Below, in pieces: positions 45,026 to 53,362 of a stretch of DNA of 64,000 nucleotides (the stretch's first letter is position 1; each line of letters opens with the position of its first letter). A program made the translations under genes and the position numbers. Location of the stretch: the NCBI GenBank assembly GCA_003611805.1, contig RAYM01000016.1, forward strand, positions 1 through 64,000, read 5' to 3'. The DNA comes from a bacterium 1xD42-87. Lineage in GTDB: Bacteria > Bacillota > Clostridia > Lachnospirales > Lachnospiraceae. The notes beneath the pieces were generated by a model. The model had not been told where the DNA came from. It ran no database searches and worked only from the letters and a program-made list of their open reading frames with translations.

Positions 45026-45052
45026 TATCTTATGCATGGATGTATACTTTGT
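45026..45052 (-). promoter_or_regulatory. Sigma-K-like (or sigma-A) promoter of collagen gene 1
   Basis: The minus strand reads AC-N16-CATAAGATA, matching the sporulation sigma-K form. The same bases read GTGACA-N17-TAAGAT, an acceptable sigma-A promoter. BclA genes in Bacillus are expressed late in the mother cell, which favours the first reading, but both remain open. Confidence 0.4.
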
Positions 45053-45129
45053 CACAATTTGTCGAATAAATGGTCAAAATTCCCTGACACAAAAGAAGGA
45101 GCGGCATGCCGCAGCACACCGCTTCCTGT

Positions 45130-46197
45130 TTACAGGCTGTCAAAATACCGCCGGTTGTATTGATATGCCTGCGAATAAGGTTTGCAGGCTCCGGCTCTCT
45201 CGTTGTACTCTTTTGCCTTTTCCCGATTTCCCATTCTGTCGTAACACACACATAACTGCATCAGAGGAATATAATCATGGCAGTCCGGCTGCACAAAGCC
45301 GTCAGCGTACTCCTTTTTCGGTAAGTCCAGCGCAGTTTCATACCAGTAAATAGCGGCTGAATAATTTTCATGCTCCAGAAAATGCTTGCCGATTTCGCAA
45401 CATATCTCTGCTCTCGGCACATCGAAGCACATGCTGCGCAAAAACGTCTCCAGCGCTTTCTCCTCCCTCCCCATCCGGCTATAGCAGTCGGCACAGACAG
45501 AACATGCCTCTATTTTATTTTCAACCCATCCCCCTTCGGCACACAGAAACCGTTCTAATACGGAAGCCGCCTCCTCATACTGCATATGATAGTACAGCTC
45601 CCGTCCATAATAATATTGCTGCCGCGGTTCCAGAGACTTCCCGTCCGCAATCATTTTTCGATAGATTCTCAGATTCCTGTCCGGATCACCCGGTCCCGTC
45701 TTCCTGTGTGAAATCGCGACATCGGAATAAATGATCTTACCCTTTGGCGCAATGACCTCATGCACCTCGCCTTCCCAGCGGTACTCCGGGCAGTTCCTGA
45801 TCCACCTTTCCCTGAAATAGGAAAACGTGGGTCTGCCTTCTTCATCGAACGCTGTGTGGTACCGCATCATTATCATGTCCGCGTCCGGCGACAAGGTCCG
45901 CTTTAACTGTAAAAAGCCGTCCCTCTGCGTCCCTTCCAAAACATCATCGGCATCCATCCACATGCAATAGTCCATCGCCGCCCTGGAAAAAGACTCGTTT
46001 CTGGCATCCGAAAAATCATCCCTCCACGAGTACGAATAGACTTTTTCCGTATACCGCGACGCGATTTCTACTGTGCGGTCCGTCGACCCGGTATCTACAA
46101 TGATTATCTCATCCACGAGATCAGCCACACTGTCCAGACAGCACGCCAGATTTGCCTCCTCATTTTTGACAATCATACAAAGACTTATTGTCGGCAT
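45130..46197 (-). CDS. Family 2 glycosyltransferase with TPR-like C-terminus
   Basis: 355 residues. GT-A domain: 'TISLCMIVKNEEANLACCLD', 'IIIVDTGSTDRTVEIA', 'DARNESFSRAAMDYCMWMDA' with the metal-binding DAD at 'MDADDVLEGTQ'. The C-terminal 150 residues form TPR-like helices ('YYYGRELYYHMQYEEAASVL', 'SAAIYWYETALDLPKKEYA'). This architecture is common in glycosyltransferases that modify surface proteins. It follows collagen gene 2 by 13 bases, so both are likely cotranscribed, and collagen gene 1 lies downstream. Confidence 0.9.
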   Translation of the reverse strand: MPTISLCMIVKNEEANLACCLDSVADLVDEIIIVDTGSTDRTVEIASRYTEKVYSYSWRDDFSDARNESFSRAAMDYCMWMDADDVLEGTQRDGFLQLKRTLSPDADMIMMRYHTAFDEEGRPTFSYFRERWIRNCPEYRWEGEVHEVIAPKGKIIYSDVAISHRKTGPGDPDRNLRIYRKMIADGKSLEPRQQYYYGRELYYHMQYEEAASVLERFLCAEGGWVENKIEACSVCADCYSRMGREEKALETFLRSMCFDVPRAEICCEIGKHFLEHENYSAAIYWYETALDLPKKEYADGFVQPDCHDYIPLMQLCVCYDRMGNREKAKEYNERAGACKPYSQAYQYNRRYFDSL

Positions 46198-46210
46198 GGC
46201 TCTCCCTCCT

Positions 46211-47140
46211 CTAACCCCTACTCTTTTTTTCTATACATAAATTCATGTCAATTCCGGAATCATCCGCGGAAGAAGTCCACAAAAAGAACAACGTAGAAGC
46301 GGTCGGTGCCTCCATGATAAAATGTCTTGATAAGATCAGTATCCCCTCTCGGTTTCCCGCCTCCGCATACGCGGCGTATGCCGTCTGCCTGCAGTTGTCA
46401 AACATGGGGGTAAGGGAGATAAATCCGTGCTTTTTCACCGATGCGGAAATATAATAGCTGATGGCATAGTACCCCGGGGTAAGTGAAAGTGACGTGCCGT
46501 TACACAGAGTGATATTCTGCGTGATATCTGGGATCTGGATTTTCAACGGCAGACTGGCGTGCTCCGACATGGACAGCCCCTCTCCCGAAAAAGTGGCAAA
46601 TATGCTGTTCTGCGGATAGCCGGCAGGACCCATCGGACCACGTTCGCCGGTTTCTCCTTTGGGACCCATCGGTCCGCGCTCCCCCTGTGGTCCCTGCGGT
46701 CCCGTAACTCCCTGCGGACCCGTTTCGCCGCGCTCGCCCGGACAGCCTGGCGGTCCCGGCTCTCCTCTCGGTCCCTGCGGTCCTGTCTCTCCTCGCTCGC
46801 CCGGACAGCCTGGCGGTCCCGGCTCTCCTCTCGGTCCCTGAGGTCCCGTCTCTCCTCGCTCACCCGGACACCCCGGCGGTCCCGGTTCTCCCCTCGGTTC
46901 CTGTGAACCCGTTTCGCCGCACTCTCCTGGAAAGTCCGGCAGTCCCGGCTCCCCGCAAACCCCTGCGGTTTCCGGCTCCGCAGTATAAATCTGCGGACAC
47001 CCCACCGATTCAGCGGCATCTTCCTCATGCATATGTTCTTCCGAAGCCGGAACCGCATTTTGCCCGCTGTTTCTGTTTGACATCCCCATACCGAAAAGTG
47101 GCGGTGGATTAAACATCCAGTTCAGGTTGAAATTATTCAT
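46211..47140 (-). CDS. Collagen-like (BclA-type) surface protein 2
   Basis: 309 residues. A non-collagen head of about 60 residues ('[20 protein letters not shown]') is followed by about 110 residues of Gly-X-Y. Within it a 21-residue unit built on [18 protein letters not shown] occurs three times nearly exactly, each with a Cys that could cross-link filaments. The C-terminal 135-residue domain ('[20 protein letters not shown]' onward, '[14 protein letters not shown]', 'ASTLFFLW') is BclA/C1q/TNF-like. It differs clearly in sequence from collagen gene 1 in both head and tail. First gene of an operon with the glycosyltransferase. Confidence 0.88.
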   Translation of the reverse strand: MNNFNLNWMFNPPPLFGMGMSNRNSGQNAVPASEEHMHEEDAAESVGCPQIYTAEPETAGVCGEPGLPDFPGECGETGSQEPRGEPGPPGCPGERGETGPQGPRGEPGPPGCPGERGETGPQGPRGEPGPPGCPGERGETGPQGVTGPQGPQGERGPMGPKGETGERGPMGPAGYPQNSIFATFSGEGLSMSEHASLPLKIQIPDITQNITLCNGTSLSLTPGYYAISYYISASVKKHGFISLTPMFDNCRQTAYAAYAEAGNREGILILSRHFIMEAPTASTLFFLWTSSADDSGIDMNLCIEKKSRG

Positions 47141-47264
47141 ATAGAATCGCCTCGCTTATACACTGAAATTACAGAAAATTCGTATTCTAATAAATTATAT
47201 GCGCGACGATTCAATTCGTTTTAAACTGTCAGCAGACATCGGTCCAATCTTAACTGATATCCCG

Positions 47265-48968
47265 TTATACCCTGTAACCGCCCAGCTCACGGTTCATAGC
47301 CGAAATATCTGAAAATGTGTCCGCAGTCGTGGTCTCGATGCTCTTCATCTCTTCGTCTATGGCGGAAATCAGTTCCGAAAGCTGAATAATCTCCGCATTG
47401 TTTTCCTCAGAGGCACCGCCAACGGATTCCATTGCCGTTCTGATCTTTTGGAGGCCGCCGGCATATTCTTCCATATTTTTCAGAAGCTGCTCCATGGACA
47501 CCCTGATTTCATCGGATTTTTCCGCAAACCCATGGGACAGCCCGCCGAACTTCTGGTAATCCTCGGATATTTCTTTCTCCAGAAATTGAAGCATCCTGCC
47601 CGCCAGCGCGCCAAGCCCCTGAATTGCCTCCACAACCTCCTTGCTCATCTTCTGGATTTCGTTGGCGGCTTCGTTGGTGTTGCCCGCAAGCGCACCGATC
47701 TCTCCCGCCACTACGGCAAAGCCCTTCCCCGCTTCTCCTGCCCTTGCCGCCTCAATCGACGCATTTAGCGCCAGCAGATTTGTCTGCCCCGAAATCCCCA
47801 GAATCGTCTCCGAAAGCTCTTTGATCCGGAGCACCGCCTCCGCTCTTTTCTTTTCCTCCTGCAGCATTTTTGACATCATCTCGACATTTTTGCCGATTCC
47901 CGCAAAGGAAGTCTGCGCTGTATCATTCAGCTCTGTTGAAGATTTGTTGATTTCCTGCAGTCCGATCGTATTTCCCGCCACAACCTCAACGATGTTCTGT
48001 ATGTCTCTGTATACAAAATCCACCTGTTCGCCTACTGTCCCGACAGACGCCGCAATTTCCTCGGACGCCGCCACCATAGAATGTATGGTGTCGTTGATAC
48101 CAGCCACCTGTGCCGCCGATCCCGATACATGCGTGTTAATATTGCTCATCTTTGACTCGATGCTGTCGGTTCCGCCCTTGATCTTCCTCACCGTATTTGC
48201 CGTTTTCTCTAAAAGGCAGTTTAAACTGTTTCCGATCACTTCCAGTTCATCCCCGGAAGTAATGTTTAACACCTTCGTCAGATCCCCGTCGTCAGAGGCA
48301 ACTTCCAGGATCTTGTCGTTTACTTTCATGAAATTGCGGCGCATTCTGACCGCAACCAGAAGCGCTGCCGCAGCGGCAAAAATAAGCGCCGCACCAACTG
48401 CAAATAAAATATTGCGTATCAGGCTGTTTAACGAAGTCTGTATGGAGGACGCCTCATAATCCACCGCCACGATGCCGAGCACCTTACCGTCAAGCAGTAT
48501 CGGCGCATACCCGCTGTAAAAAGTACCCCACTCATCGGTAAACGGATCTTTGGTCACAGAAGATCGTCCCTTCATCGCCTCAAACATGGCATCCTGCGCC
48601 TCGTAGTCCTCCGCGTATTCCCCCGGATCGTCCGGATCCGTGTCTACCACAAACTGAAAATAGCCCACATCCTTGGGCATCAATGTGTAAACATAGGTAA
48701 CCGAATCTCCAACCAGAAAGAAACTCAGACTGTCTTTCACCGAAAGAAGCGACGCTTCGTCTCCCTCCATAGCCTTCGCGAAAACTGCTCCGTCCACATT
48801 TTCCGCGGCAATCACCGCAATTTCCATCACGTCGTCCTTGCATTTCTTCTGCAGAAAACTGTCCATGTTTGAATATGCCACGCTCCCAACGATCAACGCT
48901 ACTATAATGGCTGATCCTAAAATAAAAAGAAAAAGCTGCGCTGCAATACTAAGTTTCTTTGTCTTCAT
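47265..48968 (-). CDS. Methyl-accepting chemotaxis protein
   Basis: 567 residues from ATG at 48968 (GGAGGGGG upstream). TM1 about residues 9-32, an extracytoplasmic dCache/sCache-like sensor to about 195 ('[20 protein letters not shown]', '[17 protein letters not shown]'), TM2 about 196-220, HAMP, then a signalling domain with the hairpin tip '[20 protein letters not shown]' and '[20 protein letters not shown]'. Ligand unknown. No che genes are adjacent, so it is an orphan receptor. Confidence 0.95.
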   Translation of the reverse strand: MKTKKLSIAAQLFLFILGSAIIVALIVGSVAYSNMDSFLQKKCKDDVMEIAVIAAENVDGAVFAKAMEGDEASLLSVKDSLSFFLVGDSVTYVYTLMPKDVGYFQFVVDTDPDDPGEYAEDYEAQDAMFEAMKGRSSVTKDPFTDEWGTFYSGYAPILLDGKVLGIVAVDYEASSIQTSLNSLIRNILFAVGAALIFAAAAALLVAVRMRRNFMKVNDKILEVASDDGDLTKVLNITSGDELEVIGNSLNCLLEKTANTVRKIKGGTDSIESKMSNINTHVSGSAAQVAGINDTIHSMVAASEEIAASVGTVGEQVDFVYRDIQNIVEVVAGNTIGLQEINKSSTELNDTAQTSFAGIGKNVEMMSKMLQEEKKRAEAVLRIKELSETILGISGQTNLLALNASIEAARAGEAGKGFAVVAGEIGALAGNTNEAANEIQKMSKEVVEAIQGLGALAGRMLQFLEKEISEDYQKFGGLSHGFAEKSDEIRVSMEQLLKNMEEYAGGLQKIRTAMESVGGASEENNAEIIQLSELISAIDEEMKSIETTTADTFSDISAMNRELGGYRV

Positions 48969-49229
48969 ACCCTCTGCCCCCTCCTCCAGTGGAACTAACC
49001 GCAAAAGTATCTGATTTATTGTAGCGGAAAACAGGGGATAACGGAATGTCATTGGTATACATTGTCGTTTTTGGGGTATACTTTGTGCCTATTAGTTTGC
49101 ATAACATATTTCATTCGTAGTTTTAAGGTTTATAGTTTACATAACTTTTCGTTTGCGATCCAATCAAGATTATGTTATCATTTTTGTATTGGCAATAACA
49201 GCAACTTCAGATTTGAAGGGAGATTAATT

Positions 49230-49607
49230 ATGAACTCATTTAAGATTGGCAAAACAGAATTTGGAATAGGAAAGATTTCGCTTTCGATCGAAAACGATCT
49301 GCTCACTCTTGAAATCAACGGGAACGACGATGTTTTTGACGAACTGATGGAAGATGACGGCTGTGAATGGAGCTGGGCGTTATACCCGCCCCGGATTTAT
49401 TTTCGCTCCGTGCCGTACAGCGGCGAGAAGATTGTGATTGATTCCGATTTTCTCGATCATTATGAAACCGCGCTTTATATGATGGAGCACAATGACTTTA
49501 CTGGTGTTTTAGAAGTTACGGACAGCTGCATTGAAATTCATGGACTTGTTTCTATCGCCGGAAAGACATCAGCGCTGTCCATAGTCGCTGAGAGGACGCC
49601 TGCCTGA
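49230..49607 (+). CDS. Small acidic protein, unknown
   Basis: 125 residues from ATG at 49230 (GAAGGGAG upstream; earlier in-frame sequence to 49062 looks non-coding). Soluble and acidic (many Asp/Glu; 'NDDVFDELMEDDGCEWSWAL', 'YETALYMMEHNDFTGVLEV'). Size and composition resemble polymorphic-toxin immunity proteins, but no motif proves it. Followed directly by a terminator. Alone on the plus strand amid minus-strand genes. Confidence 0.6.
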   Translation: MNSFKIGKTEFGIGKISLSIENDLLTLEINGNDDVFDELMEDDGCEWSWALYPPRIYFRSVPYSGEKIVIDSDFLDHYETALYMMEHNDFTGVLEVTDSCIEIHGLVSIAGKTSALSIVAERTPA

Positions 49608-49626
49608 CAGAGCGTCCCTCTTTTTT
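49592..49626 (+). terminator. Terminator overlapping the end of the small acidic gene
   Basis: GAGGACGC/GCGTCCCTC stem with an 11-base loop, one bulge, followed by TTTTTT. The stem begins inside the last codons of the gene. Confidence 0.75.
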
Positions 49627-49726
49627 ACAATTTCCAGAAAGTCTTTTTTCACCTCTTCATATGTAAGCGCACAATAAAAGAGTGCCAGCCTGCCGCCTCC
49701 ATTCTCATTTTTCCCATATTTACAGT

Positions 49727-50362
49727 TTAAGGACGCCCAAACAGAATCTGCTTTAACTCCTCCGCCCTCCGGGAATCTCCGTCCGCCGCATAAATATCAA
49801 TCCTCTCCGTATCACTGCTTCTGTCCTTAAATGCCGGGAAAAGGAACCCACATTCAGGCACACCCGGCTCATAATCGCCATTTACCGGACAGACTGCACA
49901 GATCAGGAACTGATAGACCTCTTCCGATTCCCACAGGCTCTCCTTGTCACTGGCTTTCAGCGGCACATCATAACTTCCATGGAAAAAGTAAACCGCATAT
50001 CTTCCATCGGCATGGTATCTGCTGCCAAATTCTTCATAAAGCACGTCCATCATTGCGTCATTTTTCAACCCGCATTCCTTCAGTGCCATCAAGAGCTGCC
50101 AGACACTTCCCGGCTTCCTGTCCGCTTCCCCGAAAACATATTCCCGCAACTGCACGTTTGTCTCCGAAAAGGGAATCGTTTTTGCGATATCCAGATTGGT
50201 CTGCTGGTCTTTTGTCGATAATTTCAGGAAATGCTTATTGAATGTCCCGTCCACAAATCCCTCTTCGTCCATGTATGCCCCTGCAATGCGGTCAAAGCAA
50301 TTCCGCTTCAAAGTCATTCTCCTTGTCAGTTCCAGCATATCCTCCCGATTGATCTTTCTCAT
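49727..50362 (-). CDS. DUF4317-like protein, short form
   Basis: 211 residues. N-terminal 'KINREDMLELTRRMTLKRNC', 'GAYMDEEGFVDGTFNKHFLK', 'LMALKECGLKNDAMMDVLYE' and 'YAVYFFHGSYDVPLKASDK', then 'EEVYQFLICAVCPV' and 'ECGFLFPAFKDRSSDTERID', are the order of blocks seen in DUF4317 proteins. Those are usually 350 or more residues, so this is missing the C-terminal third or is a short variant. Function unknown. Probably intact to its own stop, but truncation is possible. Confidence 0.65.
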   Translation of the reverse strand: MRKINREDMLELTRRMTLKRNCFDRIAGAYMDEEGFVDGTFNKHFLKLSTKDQQTNLDIAKTIPFSETNVQLREYVFGEADRKPGSVWQLLMALKECGLKNDAMMDVLYEEFGSRYHADGRYAVYFFHGSYDVPLKASDKESLWESEEVYQFLICAVCPVNGDYEPGVPECGFLFPAFKDRSSDTERIDIYAADGDSRRAEELKQILFGRP

Positions 50363-50461
50363 ATTTTCTGTACTCCTTGTATTATCTGCAAAGACCGCTG
50401 TACCTCGGATTCATGCACAGCAGCCTGCTACTATTTTTCTATGCAGAATTATAGCTTATTT

Positions 50462-50593
50462 TCATTCAACAATATATACCTGAAGCTTCCCATACACGTT
50501 TTGAATTACATATGCTACAGCCTCTTTTTCCTCTTCCCATAATTGTTCTATTATTTGTATAGCAATGTTCAAAATTTTGTCATAATGAACCAT
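50462..50593 (-). CDS. Very small unknown protein
   Basis: 43 residues from ATG at 50593, one base after the upstream stop (TGAGATG) with GGGAGGGG at ideal spacing. 'MVHYDKILNIAIQIIEQLWE' then an acidic helix. No known family. Its spacing indicates translation coupled to the gene upstream. Confidence 0.45.
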   Translation of the reverse strand: MVHYDKILNIAIQIIEQLWEEEKEAVAYVIQNVYGKLQVYIVE

Positions 50594-50594
50594 C

Positions 50595-50979
50595 TCAAAC
50601 CCCTCCCGCGATAATCCCGCTACTAAATTGGAATACCCTTTCACTTTCTTCTATGTAATGTTCACAATACTCTCTGATCTCCCACGCTGGGCATTCTCCA
50701 TATCGAAACGCCAGATTCCAGTGCGAATATCCTTCTCTGCCGCTATAAATATAGGGACACATTCGAGAACTGTCCAATCTATATTGTGGTGGAATCCCGC
50801 TTGTTATAGCAAGGCACTCTTCCAATTCCTGATTCAGTCTATTAAGCTTATGCAAATGCTGCTTAACGTCTCTCCAGAATATTCTGGTACTTTGCTTTCA
50901 GTTCTTTCAGTCTCTGTTCATTATTATACACCTCAAACTGCCCTTCATGTGAAAAAATATGAAACGGAATCAGACGCAT
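50595..50979 (-). pseudogene. Small gene with probable frameshift
   Basis: An ATG at 50979 opens a 38-residue frame ('IPFHIFSHEGQFEVYNNEQR' to 'KYQNILERR') that stops at 50863. In the next frame, and with no good start codon, follows 'VKQHLHKLNRLNQELEECL' and 'YSHWNLAFRYGECPAWEIRE' to the stop at 50595. Both parts are helical and join naturally near 50870-50875, so one gene of about 125 residues with a one-base indel is likely. Family unknown. Confidence 0.4.
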
Positions 50980-51168
50980 TTTGAGGTTTATTTATGGAAT
51001 TGCCACTCCCAAAACTTCCCTATAGCAGAAAATCCCGTCAATGATAGGGATGAAATATTTCCCTGACAAGTAAAAGCAGGCTGATACAAAAAATTAATTG
51101 AAAAACCCTGTGCGCCTTGATTTTACGGTGATAAGGAAGTATTTACAATAACTTATTTTTCATTAACT

Positions 51169-51321
51169 TCAAAATGGCTCGATGTGGAATCGAACCAATG
51201 TCACTCTATTTCGTATCCAGTTTTTGATAACATCTGCTCCTCTGGACTCTCCAGCTTTGGCTTTTGCAATATCAGTAATACAAATATAATCGCCAAAATT
51301 TTCCTCTGAAACAATTAACTG
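51169..51321 (-). pseudogene. KilA-N domain fragment
   Basis: Minus-strand frame of about 50 residues, preceded by a stop and lacking a start. 'NFGDYICITDIAKAKAGE' followed by 'GADVIKNWIRNR' matches the first half of the phage KilA-N DNA-binding domain. Similarity ends after 'RNRVTL', where the DNA continues with a tRNA-3'-end-like sequence. It is a remnant of a phage or mobile-element gene. Confidence 0.65.
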
Positions 51322-51344
51322 TCAATACAACATCAAAGCAATGC

Positions 51345-51396
51345 ATAATAAGCACTTTATTCGACACAATATACCACAAAATAAAGTGCTTATTAT
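51345..51396 (-). promoter_or_regulatory. 17-bp perfect inverted repeat around a promoter-like core
   Basis: ATAATAAGCACTTTATT (51345-51361) and its exact complement (51380-51396) flank 18 bases which, on the minus strand, read TGTGGTATATTGTGTC, an extended -10 (TGnTATATT-like). It lies 24 bases upstream of the KilA-N remnant. It may be an operator of a lost repressor or a cruciform/att-like site. Confidence 0.5.
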
Positions 51397-51512
51397 CCCA
51401 AAATTCCCCTCATTTCTACCCCAGCAGACTATTTTGCCTCAGGACGTAAGGCTTGAGGCTAAACACAGTGCCCCATACCCCGCGTATGTCAAGTTAATGT
51501 CACAAACTTTTT

Positions 51513-51806
51513 TCACTTTTTTTGAGTGAAAATCGCTGAAACCCGCATAACTTCGTGGGGCGTATGGTTCGCTAATGCTAAGTTAGGGCAAAATTGACGG
51601 TGAATTATTGTCAAGTTGTTGTGTCGGTCATATCCCCTGATTTCCTGTAAAAACTCTTGTAGGCTGGGAATATTATTACCAACAAAGCCATCTCTCTTTG
51701 AACTGTCTCCAACCGTACCCTGAATCTGCCCCGGCAGTTTCTCTTTCCGATGCTGGGCTGTCACCTGATCCGGATTGCCCACCCTCATGTATATTACTGC
51801 TTTCAT
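51513..51806 (-). CDS. Small resolvase-like ORF lacking the catalytic Ser
   Basis: 97 residues from ATG at 51806, overlapping the upstream recombinase stop as ATGA. 'MKAVIYMRVGNPDQVTA' aligns with the start of serine recombinases (I/V-Y-x-R-x-S-x-x-D/E-x), but the nucleophile Ser is Gly. The remainder does not match the resolvase domain well; 'EFLQEIRGYDRHNNLTIIHR' is unlike it. It may be a decayed fourth recombinase or a conserved accessory ORF. Retained coupling argues it is or was translated. Confidence 0.5.
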   Translation of the reverse strand: MKAVIYMRVGNPDQVTAQHRKEKLPGQIQGTVGDSSKRDGFVGNNIPSLQEFLQEIRGYDRHNNLTIIHRQFCPNLALANHTPHEVMRVSAIFTQKK

Positions 51807-53362
51807 TCTGTCTCCTTTCCATCGTCGCGGAAATTCCACACAATTTCAACTCTTTTGTCTTTGTAAACGTATATTTTCTTAATAAATATATCAACCACTT
51901 CCTGTGTCAGCGCTTCTAAATGGGAATACCGTATGACCTGCTTCATATCTTCCTCTGCCCTGCGGTATTCTTCCCGGAGCCGTTCCAGGTCTTTCCCATA
52001 TGTTTCTTCCTCTGCCGCCAGTAAAGCAACCTGCTCTTTTATGCCGTCCGCTTTCCGCCTGTATGATACCGCCTGGACGGTGCCAAGCGCATAGCTTTCA
52101 TACAGGGCATCCGCCTCCGCCTGAAGCTGCTTTTTCATTCCCCGGCACTCTGTTATCTTCTTTTCCAGCCTTGCAATACAAGACTTCTGGAAAGAAACAA
52201 GGTTCCTGTTTTCCTTTGCGGCATCCCCGCGCACCATCAGTTCCCTGCTTAACATAGTCAGCACGGTTTCTTCCAGCAGATCGGCTGGGAAATAGGTACA
52301 GCACTCCGGTATCTGTAGGACAGCATGTTTCCGGCACTCAAACCTGCGGTATTTATTCTTCCCCCGTATGGGCTTGTAAGTCATGGAATAGCCGCATCCT
52401 CCGCAGAATAATTTCCCCACAAGCGGGTTTTTCTCCCCTTTTCTGGCAGTGTCAGCCCCTTTACGGAAAAGGCATACCTTTTCATAATCTTCCAATGAAA
52501 CAAGCGGCTCATGGTGGTCTGGTATCACTTTCCAGTCCTCCACCGGCACAGCAATACTGCCTTTACTGCCCACGAATTTGCGCTTTGATTTCCCATAGGT
52601 CATCTCACCTAAGTAAAAGCGGTTATTCAGGACAGCCCGGACAGAGACGTTATCCCATGCCTGCATCCTGCCGCTTTTCCCTGCCCTCTCAGGGTGGCGC
52701 ATCTGTGTTTTGGTGGGTATACCCTTCTCATTGAGAATCCTTGCGATCTGTGTGCTGCCGTTCCCGTCAAGGGCAAGGGCAAAGATGCAGCGCACAATCT
52801 CCGCTTCCTTTTCATTCACTACAACCGTATTTTTCAGTTCCCGGCTTTTTTCATACCCGAAGGGAACCTGTCCGAAAACATATTCCCCATTGCCGCATTT
52901 ATTTTCAACCGAAGCCTTGACCTTTACGGATATGTCCTTGCTGTATAAGTCATACAAAAGTGTCTGGAAAGCTGTGTCAATAGGTGTCGTGCTTCCTGCA
53001 TGGCCGCGGCTGTCGTAATGGTCATTTACCGCGATAAACCGCACTCCCATAAAAGGGAATATCTGGTTCATATAGGTTCCAAGTTCGATATAGTCCCTTG
53101 AAAAACGGGACATATCCTTGACGATCACGCACCCGATCTGATTGTCCTTTACCTCTTTTAAGAGCCTCTGCATCCCCGGCCTTTCCATGCTTGTACCGGA
53201 ATAGCCGTCATCACAAAACTCTAAAACCTCTTTTTCCCTCAGTTCCCCGTCACTGCGTATGTAAGCGTGGAGCATGGCCCTCTGGCTGCTGATACTGTTG
53301 CTTTCATCCTTATCGTCCGTATCTTCCAGGGAAAGCCGCAGATAAATAGCAAGTTTATCCAT
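51803..53362 (-). CDS. Large serine recombinase 1 (TndX/CcrA-like)
   Basis: 519 residues from ATG at 53362. Resolvase domain: nucleophile in 'LAIYLRLSLEDTDDKDESNS', then 'CDDGYSGTSMERPGMQRLL' and 'GCVIVKDMSRFSRDYIELGT'. The recombinase domain and zinc ribbon follow ('GKLFCGGCGYSM', 'FECRKHAVLQIPEC'), then a coiled coil (about 400-470). It integrates or excises DNA at att sites without host factors. Its start overlaps the stop of recombinase 2 by eight bases. Confidence 0.93.
   Translation of the reverse strand: MDKLAIYLRLSLEDTDDKDESNSISSQRAMLHAYIRSDGELREKEVLEFCDDGYSGTSMERPGMQRLLKEVKDNQIGCVIVKDMSRFSRDYIELGTYMNQIFPFMGVRFIAVNDHYDSRGHAGSTTPIDTAFQTLLYDLYSKDISVKVKASVENKCGNGEYVFGQVPFGYEKSRELKNTVVVNEKEAEIVRCIFALALDGNGSTQIARILNEKGIPTKTQMRHPERAGKSGRMQAWDNVSVRAVLNNRFYLGEMTYGKSKRKFVGSKGSIAVPVEDWKVIPDHHEPLVSLEDYEKVCLFRKGADTARKGEKNPLVGKLFCGGCGYSMTYKPIRGKNKYRRFECRKHAVLQIPECCTYFPADLLEETVLTMLSRELMVRGDAAKENRNLVSFQKSCIARLEKKITECRGMKKQLQAEADALYESYALGTVQAVSYRRKADGIKEQVALLAAEEETYGKDLERLREEYRRAEEDMKQVIRYSHLEALTQEVVDIFIKKIYVYKDKRVEIVWNFRDDGKETE

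Noticed and set aside
49555..49727. Coding-like minus-strand frame after the DUF4317-like gene ('RLALFYCALTYEEVKKDFLE')
   Set aside because: It has no start codon, overlaps a terminator and the 3' end of an opposite gene, and matches no family I know. It could be a remnant, but support is too thin to list.
51171..51205. tRNA 3'-end-like sequence on the minus strand (GGTTCGATTCCACATCGAGCCA)
   Set aside because: The T-loop core looks canonical, but the T stem does not pair beyond three bases and no D or anticodon arms or matching acceptor strand exist upstream. Kept only as a possible recombination scar.
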